A stretch of DNA of 39,772 nucleotides from Fidelibacterota bacterium (GTDB taxonomy: Bacteria; Fidelibacterota; Marinisomatia; SCGC-AAA003-L08; JACNLC01): assembly GCA_024277615.1 (NCBI GenBank), contig JAJRUW010000019.1, positions 1-39,772 of the forward strand, in the 5' to 3' direction. The notes beneath the pieces are model-generated. The model did not search any database and had not been told where the DNA came from. It was given only the letters and a program-made list of their open reading frames with translations. How positions within the stretch are numbered: position 1 is the first letter of the stretch; each line of letters begins with the position of its first letter. A program made the position numbers and the translations under genes. This document shows, in pieces, positions 16,833-26,076 of this stretch.

Positions 16833-17371
16833 GTACAACTCCTGAAATATTTGCTGCGCCTGTCGGGGCACAGAACTTTTTAATTTCAAAAGGGACCGGG
16901 TGCATTGATATTCTCCTGATTCCTTTCGCTTGGATGTAATTATCCCCTATACCATATTAATTTAGCAAACATCAGACCAGAGTTTTACCGATGCTTAACT
17001 AATTAAAATACAGTTATTAATATTTTTATTAAGACAAAAGTGATGGAATAATATCGGTCCCGAAGGAAAGGTTTGTCACAAATTACTGACATACTCGAGC
17101 AGACAGTTTACTGATTTGAATGGAACGGATACAATTCACTTCATCCTGTGTAGGTGCAGCCTCAGGTCAATATGAAACCTCAGTCTGTGATTGGAAGCTT
17201 ACTCAGGCAGGAACCCCCGTCACAGTTGTTGACCGGGCCCGACGCTTCCTGCCGAAGTAAAAAATATTGAAAATCAAAGACGAACCGCCTTTGATAAGAT
17301 GCAAACGCGCTCAGTTCCCGGTCCTCGTCACTCAGGTGAATGCTTTAACGAATCGGCATGCGGGTAACTGA
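16833..17371. other. 539-bp intergenic region with a 48-bp inverted repeat
   Basis: I see no gene here. It holds the promoter side of the Ig-repeat lipoprotein gene (AT-rich near 16970-17040) and the downstream side of the two-CW gene. The arms GGCAGGAA (17206-17213) and TTCCTGCC (17246-17253) are perfect complements, with a shorter inner CGTC/GACG pair. There is no T-run on either side, so I do not call a terminator. Confidence 0.5.
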
Positions 17372-17671
17372 TTATCTTAATAACGCCAGAATATCTTTTG
17401 CACTCTGATGATCCGGACCTTCTTCAGCCCCAACGAGCTGATAAAAATCACAGGCCATGCAATTGGATAGTTTCATGGCAAAACTGCCCTGAACGACTCC
17501 TCCGCAGAAGGTGCCTGTCAAAGGCCAGCAGGCTCTGCCGCCGTTTTTACCGTGGTTAACGCCATTTACTCTTGTCTCCACGGCAGCGGGACAGACTCCC
17601 AGGTCTTCAATTTTGGCTCCCTTTGGTTCCCGGCCGCATTTTTTAAATTCCCAGCAATTAGTTTTACTCAT
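17372..17671 (-). CDS. Small Cys-rich two-CW domain protein
   Basis: 99 residues from the ATG at 17671, chosen because GGGGA sits just before it and family members start MxKxNCWEFKKCG. An in-frame ATG at 17686 is possible. Cys-Trp motifs occur at CWEFKKCGRE near the N terminus and CWPLTG in the middle, and a C-terminal CMAC pair completes about eight cysteines. This matches the two-CW domain family, which is thought to bind a metal or Fe-S cluster, but its function is unknown. No signal peptide is visible, so it is probably cytoplasmic. It diverges from the SUF regulator across 291 bp. A link to Fe-S metabolism would be inference. Confidence 0.7.
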   Translation of the reverse strand: MSKTNCWEFKKCGREPKGAKIEDLGVCPAAVETRVNGVNHGKNGGRACWPLTGTFCGGVVQGSFAMKLSNCMACDFYQLVGAEEGPDHQSAKDILALLR

Positions 17672-17828
17672 GGATTTCCCCATCATTAATAATTAAGGTT
17701 TTGGGATATAGGGCTCTTTAGTAGATATTTATCGGCTGATATTCAATAATCTTTAATATATAAATCAGTGTCAACTGCTTTTTTTTAATTTCAAAACTGC
17801 GGCGCTGCGTTCGGCATGTTAAGCGACG

Positions 17829-17840
17829 ATACTGCAGTAT
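17829..17840. promoter_or_regulatory. 12-bp perfect palindrome upstream of rrf2/suf
   Basis: ATACTGCAGTAT is a perfect palindrome lying 122 bases before the rrf2 start. It could be an operator for the divergent or the suf promoter. No family can be assigned from sequence alone. Confidence 0.3.
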
Positions 17841-17877
17841 TAGTATGTGTTTTCATAATTTATGAGTAATAATTAAC

Positions 17878-17896
17878 TACGACTAAATATATCGTA
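17878..17896. promoter_or_regulatory. Candidate Rrf2/IscR-type operator for the suf operon
   Basis: TACGACTAAATATATCGTA is a dyad with TACGA/TCGTA ends around an AT-rich centre, 66 bases upstream of the rrf2 start. Its left half, CGACTAAAT, matches the IscR type 1 half-site YGACTRWWW of E. coli, and the right half is imperfect. IscR-like repressors often bind their own promoter, so autoregulation is plausible. The assignment is by eye. Confidence 0.35.
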
Positions 17897-17962
17897 TTTA
17901 TTTCTTGTGATGCAATTAAGAATACATTTAATTTTGATTATGGTATCCGTGGAAAAAATGCA

Positions 17963-18361
17963 ATGTTAAAGCTGACCCGCAAAGTTGAATACTCTCTCAT
18001 CGCTCTGCGCCATATACAGAACGCCGGTGATGATGCTGTGTGCAGCGCCCGGATCATTGCAGAAAAATACGGGATCCCGTATGACCTATTGGCGAAGATC
18101 CTACAACTTCTTGCAAGAGCCTCTATCGTTACAGCTGTCCAGGGGCCCAAAGGTGGATACCGTATCAATGCCAGGCTGGGTGATATCTCCCTGATCGATT
18201 TTTTCGAGCTCATCGAAGGACCCGTCGGGATTTCCGATTGCAATCTGGATGAGGATTGCGATCGGGACAGCATCTGCAACATCCGCAAACCCATCAGCCA
18301 AATTAATGACAATATCAGATCAGTTTTCAGTAATATTACACTGGACGATATCACCCTGTAA
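17963..18361 (+). CDS. Rrf2-family [2Fe-2S] transcriptional regulator of the SUF operon (IscR-like)
   Basis: 132 residues. The N-terminal winged helix begins MLKLTRKVEYSLIALRHI, and the recognition-wing motif GPKGGYRI is at about 61-68. Three cysteines, Cys93, Cys99 and Cys105 (C-x5-C-x5-C), match the Fe-S ligands of IscR in number and spacing. Such proteins sense Fe-S status and control assembly genes. It begins the suf gene cluster: sufB starts 18 bases after its stop, so it is probably co-transcribed and self-regulating. Whether it represses or activates cannot be told. Confidence 0.88.
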   Translation: MLKLTRKVEYSLIALRHIQNAGDDAVCSARIIAEKYGIPYDLLAKILQLLARASIVTAVQGPKGGYRINARLGDISLIDFFELIEGPVGISDCNLDEDCDRDSICNIRKPISQINDNIRSVFSNITLDDITL

Positions 18362-18379
18362 ATCAGAGTTTGATCAATA

Positions 18380-19825
18380 ATGACAGATAACCGGAAAATA
18401 ATCACAGACTTCACCGACAAAGAATACAGATACGGGTTTACCACAAATATTCAGCAGGATAAAATTCCACCGGGATTGAACGAAGATGTGATCCGACTCA
18501 TTTCACATAAAAAGAATGAACCGGACTGGCTGCTTGAATATAGGTTGAAAGCATACGCCATCTGGCAGAAAATGAAGGAACCCGATTGGGCAAAATTGAC
18601 TTATAATTTGATAGATTATCAATCTATCAGCTATTACGCTGCCCTGAAAAAGAAAGACAAGCTGGGGAGTCTGGATGAGGTTGACCCTGAATTGCTGGCA
18701 ACATATAAAAAACTCGGTATTCCCCTTGAAGAACAAAAACTGCTTGCCGGTGTTGCCGTGGACGCTGTGTTTGATTCAGTTTCGGTGGCAACGACTTTCA
18801 AAGCTGAATTGGCCAAAGTGGGTATTATATTCCTGCCAATTTCAGAGGCGGTTCAAAAACACCCCGAACTGGTGAGGCGCTATCTGGGGTCAGTCGTCCC
18901 CGCCGGAGATAATTTTTTCGCAGCTTTAAATGCAGCTGTTTTCAGCGACGGGTCCTTCGTATATATCCCAAAAGGTGTCCGCTCACCGATGGAATTATCC
19001 ACATATTTCCGCATTAACGCATCAAATACCGGACAGTTCGAAAGAACGCTGATCATCGCCGATGACGATTCGCATGTGAGCTACCTCGAAGGCTGTACCG
19101 CACCGATGCGGGATGAGAATCAATTGCATGCCGCCGTAGTCGAACTCGTGGCATTAGACAATGCCCAAATTAAATACTCTACGGTCCAAAACTGGTACCC
19201 GGGAGATAAAAACGGTCTTGGCGGTATTTACAATTTCGTCACCAAGCGGGGTGCCTGCCTGGGGAAAAATTCAAAAATATCCTGGACCCAGGTGGAAACC
19301 GGATCGGCGGTGACCTGGAAATATCCCAGCTGTATTTTACAGGGAGATAATTCGGTGGGTGAATTCTATTCTGTGGCACTGACCAACAATTATCAACAAG
19401 CGGATACGGGAACAAAAATGATTCACCTCGGGAAAAATACCAGCAGCACCATCATTTCCAAAGGCATCGCAGCCGGGAAAGGGCAGCAGACTTATCGCGG
19501 GGAAGTCAAAGTAATGAAAGGCGCCGACAATGCCCGGAATTATTCTCAGTGTGACTCAATTCTCATCGGAGAAAAATGTGGGGCACACACTTTCCCCTAT
19601 CTCGACATCCGCAATCAGACTGCTCAGGTCGAACATGAAGCCACGACATCAACCATCGGCGAAGACCAGATCTTTTACTGCAATCAGCGGGGAATCACCA
19701 CAGAAGATGCCGTCTCCATGATCGTCAACGGTTTCTGCCGGGATATCTTTAAAGAACTTCCCATGGAATTTGCCGTTGAGGCTCAGAAACTGATGGAGGT
19801 CAGTCTGGAGGGCAGTGTAGGATGA
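18380..19825 (+). CDS. sufB: Fe-S cluster assembly scaffold protein SufB
   Basis: 481 residues, the normal SufB length. Family hallmarks include [73 protein letters not shown] (in parts), QTYRGEVKV and the C-terminal [18 protein letters not shown]. SufB forms the SufBC2D complex in the cytosol, receives sulfur and builds Fe-S clusters. It is the first structural gene of the operon. The start follows the rrf2 stop by 18 bases with only a weak ribosome site. A 66-bp gap separates it from sufC. Confidence 0.96.
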   Translation: MTDNRKIITDFTDKEYRYGFTTNIQQDKIPPGLNEDVIRLISHKKNEPDWLLEYRLKAYAIWQKMKEPDWAKLTYNLIDYQSISYYAALKKKDKLGSLDEVDPELLATYKKLGIPLEEQKLLAGVAVDAVFDSVSVATTFKAELAKVGIIFLPISEAVQKHPELVRRYLGSVVPAGDNFFAALNAAVFSDGSFVYIPKGVRSPMELSTYFRINASNTGQFERTLIIADDDSHVSYLEGCTAPMRDENQLHAAVVELVALDNAQIKYSTVQNWYPGDKNGLGGIYNFVTKRGACLGKNSKISWTQVETGSAVTWKYPSCILQGDNSVGEFYSVALTNNYQQADTGTKMIHLGKNTSSTIISKGIAAGKGQQTYRGEVKVMKGADNARNYSQCDSILIGEKCGAHTFPYLDIRNQTAQVEHEATTSTIGEDQIFYCNQRGITTEDAVSMIVNGFCRDIFKELPMEFAVEAQKLMEVSLEGSVG

Positions 19826-19891
19826 TTCCCGTAAGCTGGCAGTAATACGACTGTCATAGCCACTATTAATTAAAATTGAAAGCGATAATAA

Positions 19892-20677
19892 ATGCTTGAA
19901 ATAAAAAATTTACACGTATCAGTTGAGGGAATGGAAATTCTAAAGGGTATCAATCTTGTTGTAAAACCCGGTGAAATACACGCAGTTATGGGAACCAACG
20001 GCGCCGGAAAATCAACCCTGGCCAATGTTATATCCGGAAATGAAAAATATAAAATCACCCGGGGGACAATAATTTACAAAGGCTCGGATCTCACCAAACT
20101 CACACCTGAAAACCGAGCCTGGGAAGGGATCTTCCAATCTTTTCAGTATCCGGTAGTGATTCCCGGTGTAAACAACATGTATTTTTTAAAGACTGCGTTG
20201 AATTCACAGCGTAAATACCGGGGGGAAGAAGAACTCGATGCCATGGATTTTATGCTGCTGATCAGGGAAAAACTAAAACTGGTGGATCTGGATGAGAGTT
20301 TTATCCACCGGCCCGTGAATGAAGGATTTTCAGGCGGTGAAAAGAAACGTAACGAAATCCTGCAAATGATCACCCTCGAACCGCTGTTGAGTATATTGGA
20401 CGAGACTGATTCCGGCCTGGATATCGATGCTCTTAAAACCATCGCTGACGGTGTCAACAACTTCAGGAATCAGCAGCGGTCTTTCATCGTCATCACCCAT
20501 TATCAGAGACTGCTCAACTATCTTATCCCCGATCATGTCCATGTATTGATTGATGGCAGGATCGTAAAATCGGGCGGAAAAGAACTGGCCCAGGAACTTG
20601 AAAAAAGAGGATATGCCTGGCTGGAAGAACCGCCTTCACAGACTGTGTCGCACCGGGCAAAAACCACCAAGTCATGA
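19892..20677 (+). CDS. sufC: Fe-S assembly ATPase SufC
   Basis: 261 residues of the ABC ATPase family: Walker A GTNGAGKST (about 34-42), the SufC-type signature FSGGEKKRNEILQM, and Walker B/D-loop LSILDETDSGLDIDAL. The FSGGEKKRNE variant and the ETDSGLD motif distinguish SufC from transporter ATPases. It drives conformational change of the SufBD dimer during cluster assembly. Its last codons overlap the first ATG of sufD by 4 bases, indicating coupled translation. Confidence 0.96.
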   Translation: MLEIKNLHVSVEGMEILKGINLVVKPGEIHAVMGTNGAGKSTLANVISGNEKYKITRGTIIYKGSDLTKLTPENRAWEGIFQSFQYPVVIPGVNNMYFLKTALNSQRKYRGEEELDAMDFMLLIREKLKLVDLDESFIHRPVNEGFSGGEKKRNEILQMITLEPLLSILDETDSGLDIDALKTIADGVNNFRNQQRSFIVITHYQRLLNYLIPDHVHVLIDGRIVKSGGKELAQELEKRGYAWLEEPPSQTVSHRAKTTKS

Positions 20678-21987
20678 TGGCAACGCTCGATAATCTGTTG
20701 AAACAAGGGCAGAGGTTACCTCAAAATACCGTACTTTCTCATATAACCCTTGAGGGGCAGAAAGAGTATCATAATTTGGCATACCCAAACCCGAAGATGG
20801 AGGCCTGGCGGTTCACGAATGTTTCACATCTTTTAAAAACGAATTTTTCATCTGCCAGACCCGAAGCAGAGAATGCTCAAATACCAAAACTGCTGCAATC
20901 CTCCGGATTAGGAACCAGCAAAAGACTGGTCATTGTGAACGGTGAATTTTCCGCAAAATATTCTGACCTGGCTGGATTACCTGCAGGAGTGGAAGTTGCC
21001 ACCCTGGGAGCAGCCGCTGAAAAATACCCCCGGCTCATCGGCAACAGACTTTCAGGTATTGTCCCCGTTAATAACAGTACTTTCGTAGCAGCGAATACTG
21101 CAATGCTTGAAAATGGGCTCTTCTTACGGATAACCAAAGCTGCAAAACTCGCTTTTCCCCTGCAGCTGCTCTACATCACGATTGGAGACGCCGGGACCTA
21201 TTCAACTCCCAGAGCGCTGGTGATAGTTGAAGACGGAGCCGCCGTAGAACTCATAGAACAATTTAGCGGAGAGGGGTCTGCTGCTTACTTCAATAACTGC
21301 GTTACGGAAATTTCCCTTGGAGAGTCCTCATCACTGATTTATTATCGCCTTCAGGGCGAAGCTGAAAACGCCAATCATATAGCATCCCTGGGTTTTGATC
21401 AGGCTGAAGGCAGTTCGCTGAAAGCCGGGATCTTTGATTTCGGAGCTCGGTTGAGCCGAAACGACATCGTAGTGAACCTGCTGGGCGCACATTGTGATAC
21501 ACATCTCGACGGTCTGCAAATCCTTTCCGGCAGCCAGCATGGGGATAATCACACCCTGATCCGGCATACCAAACCCTATTGTAGCAGCAACGAGCTTTTC
21601 AAAAGCATATTGGGAGGAAAAGCCAGAACGGTTTTTAATGGCCGCATCCTGGTTGGTGAAGGTGCTGAGGGGACGGACTCGGTACAGACCAACCGCAATC
21701 TGTTATTGTCTGAAAATGCCCGGGTAAACAGCAATCCACAGCTTGAGATATATACTGATAATGTGAAATGCTCACATGGGTCTGCGACGGGTCAATTAGA
21801 TGAAGATGCTCTGTTTTACTTCAGATCCAGAGGAATTTCTCAGGCGGATGCCTATACACTGATGATAAGAGGATTTACACACGAAATACTAAATAAGATA
21901 TCTATTGACGCAGTCCGGGGACATGTGGAGTCAAAATTGCGGTTTAAACTTGAACTCATGCAGGGAAAGGACCGTGTAAATGGATGA
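20674..21987 (+). CDS. sufD: Fe-S assembly complex component SufD
   Basis: 437 residues. The SufD/SufB-like beta-helix core contains GKARTVFNGRILVGEGAEGTDS (in parts), the LLSENARVNSNPQLEIYTDNVKCSHGSATGQLDEDALFYFRSRGIS region typical of SufD, and a C-terminal helical segment ending in VESKLRFKLE. The conserved KCSHGSATG motif carries the Cys/His involved in cluster assembly. It pairs with SufB and SufC. There are two possible ATGs (20674 and 20677); both overlap or abut the sufC stop. It overlaps sufU by 8 bases. Confidence 0.94.
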   Translation: MMATLDNLLKQGQRLPQNTVLSHITLEGQKEYHNLAYPNPKMEAWRFTNVSHLLKTNFSSARPEAENAQIPKLLQSSGLGTSKRLVIVNGEFSAKYSDLAGLPAGVEVATLGAAAEKYPRLIGNRLSGIVPVNNSTFVAANTAMLENGLFLRITKAAKLAFPLQLLYITIGDAGTYSTPRALVIVEDGAAVELIEQFSGEGSAAYFNNCVTEISLGESSSLIYYRLQGEAENANHIASLGFDQAEGSSLKAGIFDFGARLSRNDIVVNLLGAHCDTHLDGLQILSGSQHGDNHTLIRHTKPYCSSNELFKSILGGKARTVFNGRILVGEGAEGTDSVQTNRNLLLSENARVNSNPQLEIYTDNVKCSHGSATGQLDEDALFYFRSRGISQADAYTLMIRGFTHEILNKISIDAVRGHVESKLRFKLELMQGKDRVNG

Positions 21988-22429
21988 TTTCAGAGACCTC
22001 TATCAGCAGTTGATCCTCGATCACAATCAGAATCCACGCAATTTCAGAGAGATTCCGGATACTGATCTCTTACTTGACGGGCACAATCCTCTCTGCGGGG
22101 ATCGGATCAAAGTTTATATCCGCCGGGGCGACAAGCGTATCACTGATATCAGCTTTACAGGCTCCGGCTGTGCAATCTCCAAAGCTTCAGCTTCCATCAT
22201 GACGACCATTCTAAAGGGTAAAACCTTTGATGAAGCAAAAAAGATCTTTGATAATTTTCACAGGATGATCACCACCGGTGACGCAAATCTGGAGGAAATG
22301 GGCAAGCTTGCCGTACTGGCGGGAGTCCATCAATTTCCGGCCAGAGTAAAATGCGCGGCACTCGCCTGGCATACCGCCATGAGCATCCTCAACGACAAAA
22401 CACATGATATTGTATCAACCGAAACCTAA
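21980..22429 (+). CDS. sufU: SufU-type Fe-S scaffold/sulfur relay protein
   Basis: 149 residues of the SufU branch of the IscU fold. The zinc/cluster ligands are visible as Cys39 and Asp41 (NPLCGDR), Cys64 (GSGCAIS) and Cys125 (VKCAALAW). The 18-21-residue insertion between the second and third ligands that distinguishes SufU from IscU appears to be present. SufU accepts sulfane sulfur from SufS in Gram-positive and several other phyla. Having SufU rather than SufE matches the SufS here. It overlaps sufD at its start, and its TAA overlaps the ATG of the next gene (TAATG). Confidence 0.92.
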   Translation: MDDFRDLYQQLILDHNQNPRNFREIPDTDLLLDGHNPLCGDRIKVYIRRGDKRITDISFTGSGCAISKASASIMTTILKGKTFDEAKKIFDNFHRMITTGDANLEEMGKLAVLAGVHQFPARVKCAALAWHTAMSILNDKTHDIVSTET

Positions 22430-22980
22430 TGGAAACATTGAACGACTATATATCACTCACTCGTGACTGTATCGCGGAACTTATCCCCAGCGGAGAGAAA
22501 ATTGTACTGATCAAGGGGGAAAAGGTTAAAATCACCCAGGCTCTCGGAGGAACCTACACCCTATACATCAACGGGAATCTGGCTAAACTCTCCGGGAAAG
22601 ATGCCGATGCAATTGGCAAACCGGTAGAACTGCCGGATGAGGATGGCCATCAGGATGCAGGCATCGAAGTTGAAGAAGAACTGGTCTGGGAAAAATTAAG
22701 GATGGTGTACGATCCGGAGATCCCGGTGAATATCGTTGATCTTGGGCTTGTCTATGACTTGAGACTGACTCCGGAACCCGGGGGCGGCTATACGGTGCTG
22801 GTAAAAATGACCCTTACGGCTCCGGGGTGCGGAATGGGGCCATCCATTGCTGCCGATGCCGAATATAAAGTGGGATTACTGCCCCGTGTAAAAAATGTGA
22901 AGGTTGAACTCGTCTGGGAACCCCTCTGGAACCGGGATATGATGACGGACGCTGCCAAACTGCAACTGGGGATGCTATGA
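22429..22980 (+). CDS. sufT: SufT-like Fe-S maturation protein (MIP18/DUF59 domain)
   Basis: 183 residues. The N-terminal ~75 residues (starting METLNDYISLTRDC, with VKITQALGGTYTLYINGNLAKL) are the extension specific to SufT. The C-terminal DUF59 domain runs from about 85, with YDPEIPVNIVDLGLVYDL and the TLTAPGCGMGPSIAADAE motif holding its conserved Cys. SufT helps mature Fe-S proteins under high demand in Staphylococcus. Its exact biochemical role is not settled. It is tightly packed, with a 4-base ATGA overlap with sufS. Confidence 0.9.
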   Translation: METLNDYISLTRDCIAELIPSGEKIVLIKGEKVKITQALGGTYTLYINGNLAKLSGKDADAIGKPVELPDEDGHQDAGIEVEEELVWEKLRMVYDPEIPVNIVDLGLVYDLRLTPEPGGGYTVLVKMTLTAPGCGMGPSIAADAEYKVGLLPRVKNVKVELVWEPLWNRDMMTDAAKLQLGML

Positions 22981-24215
22981 TTGTAAAGGATCAGGCTCTC
23001 GATGCCGTAATGCTGCGTAATGATTTCCCTGTTCTGTCCCGGTCACGAAACATACCGGCACTGGTCTATCTCGACAGCGCCGCCACAACCCTGAAACCCC
23101 AATGTGTTATCGATGCCATAGTTCGTTATTATTCGGAGTACGGCGGATCAGTTCATCGGGGAATTTATCAAATTGCAGAACGGGCTACCGAAGAATATGA
23201 AAACGCGAGAAAGCAAATAGCCCGTTTTATAGGTGCGAAAACTACAGAATCCGTCATTTTTACAAAGGGCACAACAGAATCAATCAACCTGGTGGCCTAT
23301 GCCTGGGCAAGGCATATCCTGAAACCTGGAGACGAAATCCTCCTCACGGAAATGGAACATCACAGCAATATCGTTCCCTGGCAAATGGTTGCAAAAACCA
23401 CCGGCGCACACATCCGTTACCTGCCGTTAAATGACGATGGAACGCTGAACCTGGAAGATGCGCACCGATATTTTACACCGCAAACAAAACTGGCGGCAGT
23501 GATCCATCAATCCAATGTGCTGGGTACCGTGAATCCTGTCGAAAGAATTGTAAAAATGGCCCATGACGCAGGTGCCTTAGCCCTGGTGGACGGAGCCCAG
23601 AGAGTTCCTCATCACAGTGTGGACGTAACCGAACTCGGCGCCGACTTCTACGTTTTTTCAGGACATAAAATGCTGGGACCTACCGGTGTGGGTGTACTCT
23701 ATGGTAATCTTGAAGTCCTCGATAAAATGGAACCTTTCCACGGCGGAGGCGATATGATCCGCACCGTTTCGATGCTCGAGTCAACCTGGAACACGCTGCC
23801 GTATAAATTTGAAGCCGGCACGCCTCCCATTGCCCAGGTCATCGGTCTGGGGACGGCGGTAGAGTATCTCTCCAATATCGGACTCGACAAAATCACTGCT
23901 TATGAAGAGCAGCTGACAACTTATGCCCTTAAAGCACTCAGGACTATTCCCGGAATTGAGATTTATGGTGAAGCTCCTCACAGGGGAGCTGTGATCAGTT
24001 TCAATGCCGGCAATGTTCATCCGCATGACCTTTCCCAATTGCTCGACCGGGATGGCATCGCAGTGCGTGCCGGACATCATTGTGCTCAACCCATCATGAC
24101 CCGGCTGGGGATATCGGCCACTACCCGGGCCAGTTTTTATCTTTATAATACTCTCGAAGAGATTGATTTGTTAGTTGAGAGTATTCGGAAAGCCATCGAC
24201 TTCATGGGAGGCTGA
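22977..24215 (+). CDS. sufS: Cysteine desulfurase SufS
   Basis: 412 residues of the class II (SufS/CsdA) aminotransferase-fold family. Visible motifs are YLDSAATTLKP (31-41), EMEHHSN (125-131), the PLP lysine Lys231 in FSGHKMLGPTG and the persulfide Cys369 in RAGHHCAQP. The short RAGHHC loop is typical of SufS rather than IscS. It removes sulfur from cysteine and passes it to SufU. It is placed last in the operon, where many SufU-type operons have it before sufU. It overlaps sufT by 4 bases. Confidence 0.95.
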   Translation: MIVKDQALDAVMLRNDFPVLSRSRNIPALVYLDSAATTLKPQCVIDAIVRYYSEYGGSVHRGIYQIAERATEEYENARKQIARFIGAKTTESVIFTKGTTESINLVAYAWARHILKPGDEILLTEMEHHSNIVPWQMVAKTTGAHIRYLPLNDDGTLNLEDAHRYFTPQTKLAAVIHQSNVLGTVNPVERIVKMAHDAGALALVDGAQRVPHHSVDVTELGADFYVFSGHKMLGPTGVGVLYGNLEVLDKMEPFHGGGDMIRTVSMLESTWNTLPYKFEAGTPPIAQVIGLGTAVEYLSNIGLDKITAYEEQLTTYALKALRTIPGIEIYGEAPHRGAVISFNAGNVHPHDLSQLLDRDGIAVRAGHHCAQPIMTRLGISATTRASFYLYNTLEEIDLLVESIRKAIDFMGG

Positions 24216-24219
24216 CCTG

Positions 24220-24234
24220 CCGGTATATCACCGG
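24220..24234 (+). terminator. Weak hairpin between sufS and mutM
   Basis: CCGGT and ACCGG pair perfectly around a 5-base loop directly after the sufS stop, with TTTTT about 14 bases further on. The stem is short, so it may only attenuate read-through into mutM. Confidence 0.3.
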
Positions 24235-24254
24235 TTGATCATTAAGTTTTTCAC

Positions 24255-25067
24255 GTGCCCGAACTTCCCGAAGTTGAAACCGTTGTCCGCTCACTGCAGC
24301 CACTCCTGATTGGCCGTCAAATACAGGATTTCACCTGCCTTTGGACCCGGACCCTGAGCGACTTCACAACTGCTGACTTTGCAGATCAGATCAAGAAACA
24401 GACCATCCGCGCCATTCACCGGCGGGGCAAATACATTCTTATCGACCTGGATACAGGTTATATTCTGGTGCATCTGCGAATGACTGGTAAGCTGCTTTTT
24501 GCCAGAGAATTGCCACAACAAATGAAACATGTACGAGCCTGGTTCTCACTTGATGAACAGTCGTGTCTGTACTTTGAGGACATCCGTAAATTCGGCCGCA
24601 TCACATTTCGTTCGACACTCACCGATCTCGAATCAAAACTCGGGCCCGAACCCCTGTCGGATGAATTCACCTCAATACTGCTAAAACAAATTCTGACGGG
24701 CACCTCCCGGCAGATCAAACCGTTGTTGCTGGACCAGTCTGTCCTCGCCGGCCTGGGAAATATTTACTGTGATGAAGTCCTTTGGAAAGCCGCCATTCAT
24801 CCCCGCACACCGGCCCGAAGAATTCCCAGCCGCAAGATTGAAATCTTGCACACGGCCATCGTTACTATTTTGACCGAAGCCATAAAACATCAGGGCACTA
24901 CTATCCGCAATTTCGGGTTTCAGGGTGAACGCTCAGGGAACTATCACAACCGGCTGCAGGTCTTCGGCAAAACCGGTCAGCCCTGCCCGTGCTGTAAAAC
25001 GACTGTGGTCAAATTGTCCGTCGCCCAGCGCGGAACACATATTTGTCCCAGCTGTCAGAAATTTTGA
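24255..25067 (+). CDS. mutM: Formamidopyrimidine-DNA glycosylase (Fpg)
   Basis: 270 residues, normal family length. The start is GTG, fixed by the obligatory PELPEVET N terminus in which Pro2 is the nucleophile and Glu3 is catalytic. The conserved Lys59 (RRGKYI), the H2TH region LLLDQSVLAGLGNIYCDEVLW, and a C-terminal zinc finger (CPCC...CPSC) are all present. The enzyme removes oxidised purines such as 8-oxoguanine and nicks the abasic site. It lies 39 bases after sufS and could be transcribed with it. Grouping with Fe-S assembly would fit an oxidative-stress theme, though this is inference. Confidence 0.95.
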   Translation: MPELPEVETVVRSLQPLLIGRQIQDFTCLWTRTLSDFTTADFADQIKKQTIRAIHRRGKYILIDLDTGYILVHLRMTGKLLFARELPQQMKHVRAWFSLDEQSCLYFEDIRKFGRITFRSTLTDLESKLGPEPLSDEFTSILLKQILTGTSRQIKPLLLDQSVLAGLGNIYCDEVLWKAAIHPRTPARRIPSRKIEILHTAIVTILTEAIKHQGTTIRNFGFQGERSGNYHNRLQVFGKTGQPCPCCKTTVVKLSVAQRGTHICPSCQKF

Positions 25068-25131
25068 ATTATTTCGTAAAAGGGAATCAAATTCGCCGCA
25101 GGTGAATGGCAGGTTAATTATTTATAAAGTA

Positions 25132-25938
25132 TTATTTCTGATATTTTACCCACTTCTCAACTTCCTTCATCTCTTCTGCATTAATTTCATGACCTCCATC
25201 AAATTCAAAATATGATACATCATATCCTGAATTTTTATAGAAATCACTTGATCTGGTTGCCAATTCAATATTGATAATTGCATCGGATTTGCCGTGAGCG
25301 ATAAGTAATTTTAAGTTATTTGCCGATCGGACAATTTCTTTTGTTGGCCATTCTATTTCAAATGAGTCTGTCCATGGGGACCACCCTTCTTCATATAATG
25401 GAGGTCCCGAAAGGATAATTATCCCCTTTAAAAGTTGAGGATTATTTATGCCCGTTATTTGTGCAATAATTGCCCCTTGAGAAAACCCCATTAAATACAC
25501 ACCGCTAACTTTATATTTTTCCGTTAATGATGGTATCAGGTTTTCAATGTATTGAGATGTGAGTTTTAGGGCTCCGGACATCATTATTAAATCCCCCGTT
25601 GGCCAGGCTGACCAATCATAACCAATCTTATCTTCTATCAACCATTTATAGGGTGCTTGGGGAGTGGCCATAATAAATTGTGGATCCTCAAAATGTTTCC
25701 AAACGTTCATGAAGTTTTGGAATGAATCTCCACCACCATGCAAACTAATGATCAATGGAAGGGGCTTGTCCGGATCATAATCACCAGGGAACTGTAAATT
25801 ACATTTTAAAAGTACTGGACTTTCAAAATAAAGTGAATCGGATTTCACAGTAGTCATTTTGTTCTCCTGGCCCTGCATGAAATGAAAATTACAGCAAAAT
25901 AGGAGAATTGTAATAGTGAGTCTAATGTATTTTTGCAA
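25132..25938 (-). CDS. Exported alpha/beta-hydrolase (phospholipase/carboxylesterase-like)
   Basis: 268 residues with an N-terminal hydrophobic signal (MQKYIRLTITILLFCCNFHF). The hydrolase fold shows an oxyanion HGG (67-69), the nucleophile elbow GFSQG with Ser153, Asp219 (AHGKSDAII) and His250 (FDGGHEIN). This is the layout of small carboxylesterases/phospholipases. The substrate is unknown. Its DNA looks more AT-rich than its neighbours, which may indicate acquisition. It is convergent with mutM and separated from clpB by 138 bp. Confidence 0.8.
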   Translation of the reverse strand: MQKYIRLTITILLFCCNFHFMQGQENKMTTVKSDSLYFESPVLLKCNLQFPGDYDPDKPLPLIISLHGGGDSFQNFMNVWKHFEDPQFIMATPQAPYKWLIEDKIGYDWSAWPTGDLIMMSGALKLTSQYIENLIPSLTEKYKVSGVYLMGFSQGAIIAQITGINNPQLLKGIIILSGPPLYEEGWSPWTDSFEIEWPTKEIVRSANNLKLLIAHGKSDAIINIELATRSSDFYKNSGYDVSYFEFDGGHEINAEEMKEVEKWVKYQK

Positions 25939-26035
25939 GATTTCTACCGGTATATTTTTATTTCAATTATCGCACTAAATCTACCAGAGGCAAACGCAGG
26001 TAAACAAAATATAAAATTATAGTATTTGCCATACC

Positions 26036-26065
26036 CGGGAAGATCTGAAACCACAGACCTCCCCG
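26036..26065 (-). terminator. Hairpin after the clpB region
   Basis: On the minus-strand RNA, 12 base pairs form (CGGGGAGGUCUG with CAGAUCUUCCCG, two G-U) around a 6-base loop, 11 bases past the clpB stop. A T-run is not directly adjacent (ATTTT follows later), so termination strength is uncertain. Confidence 0.45.
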
Positions 26066-26076
26066 TTTATACTGAT

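Noticed and set aside
17938-18444. 168-residue minus-strand ORF over the rrf2 gene
   Set aside because: The opposite strand encodes a clear Rrf2 regulator with its cluster cysteines.
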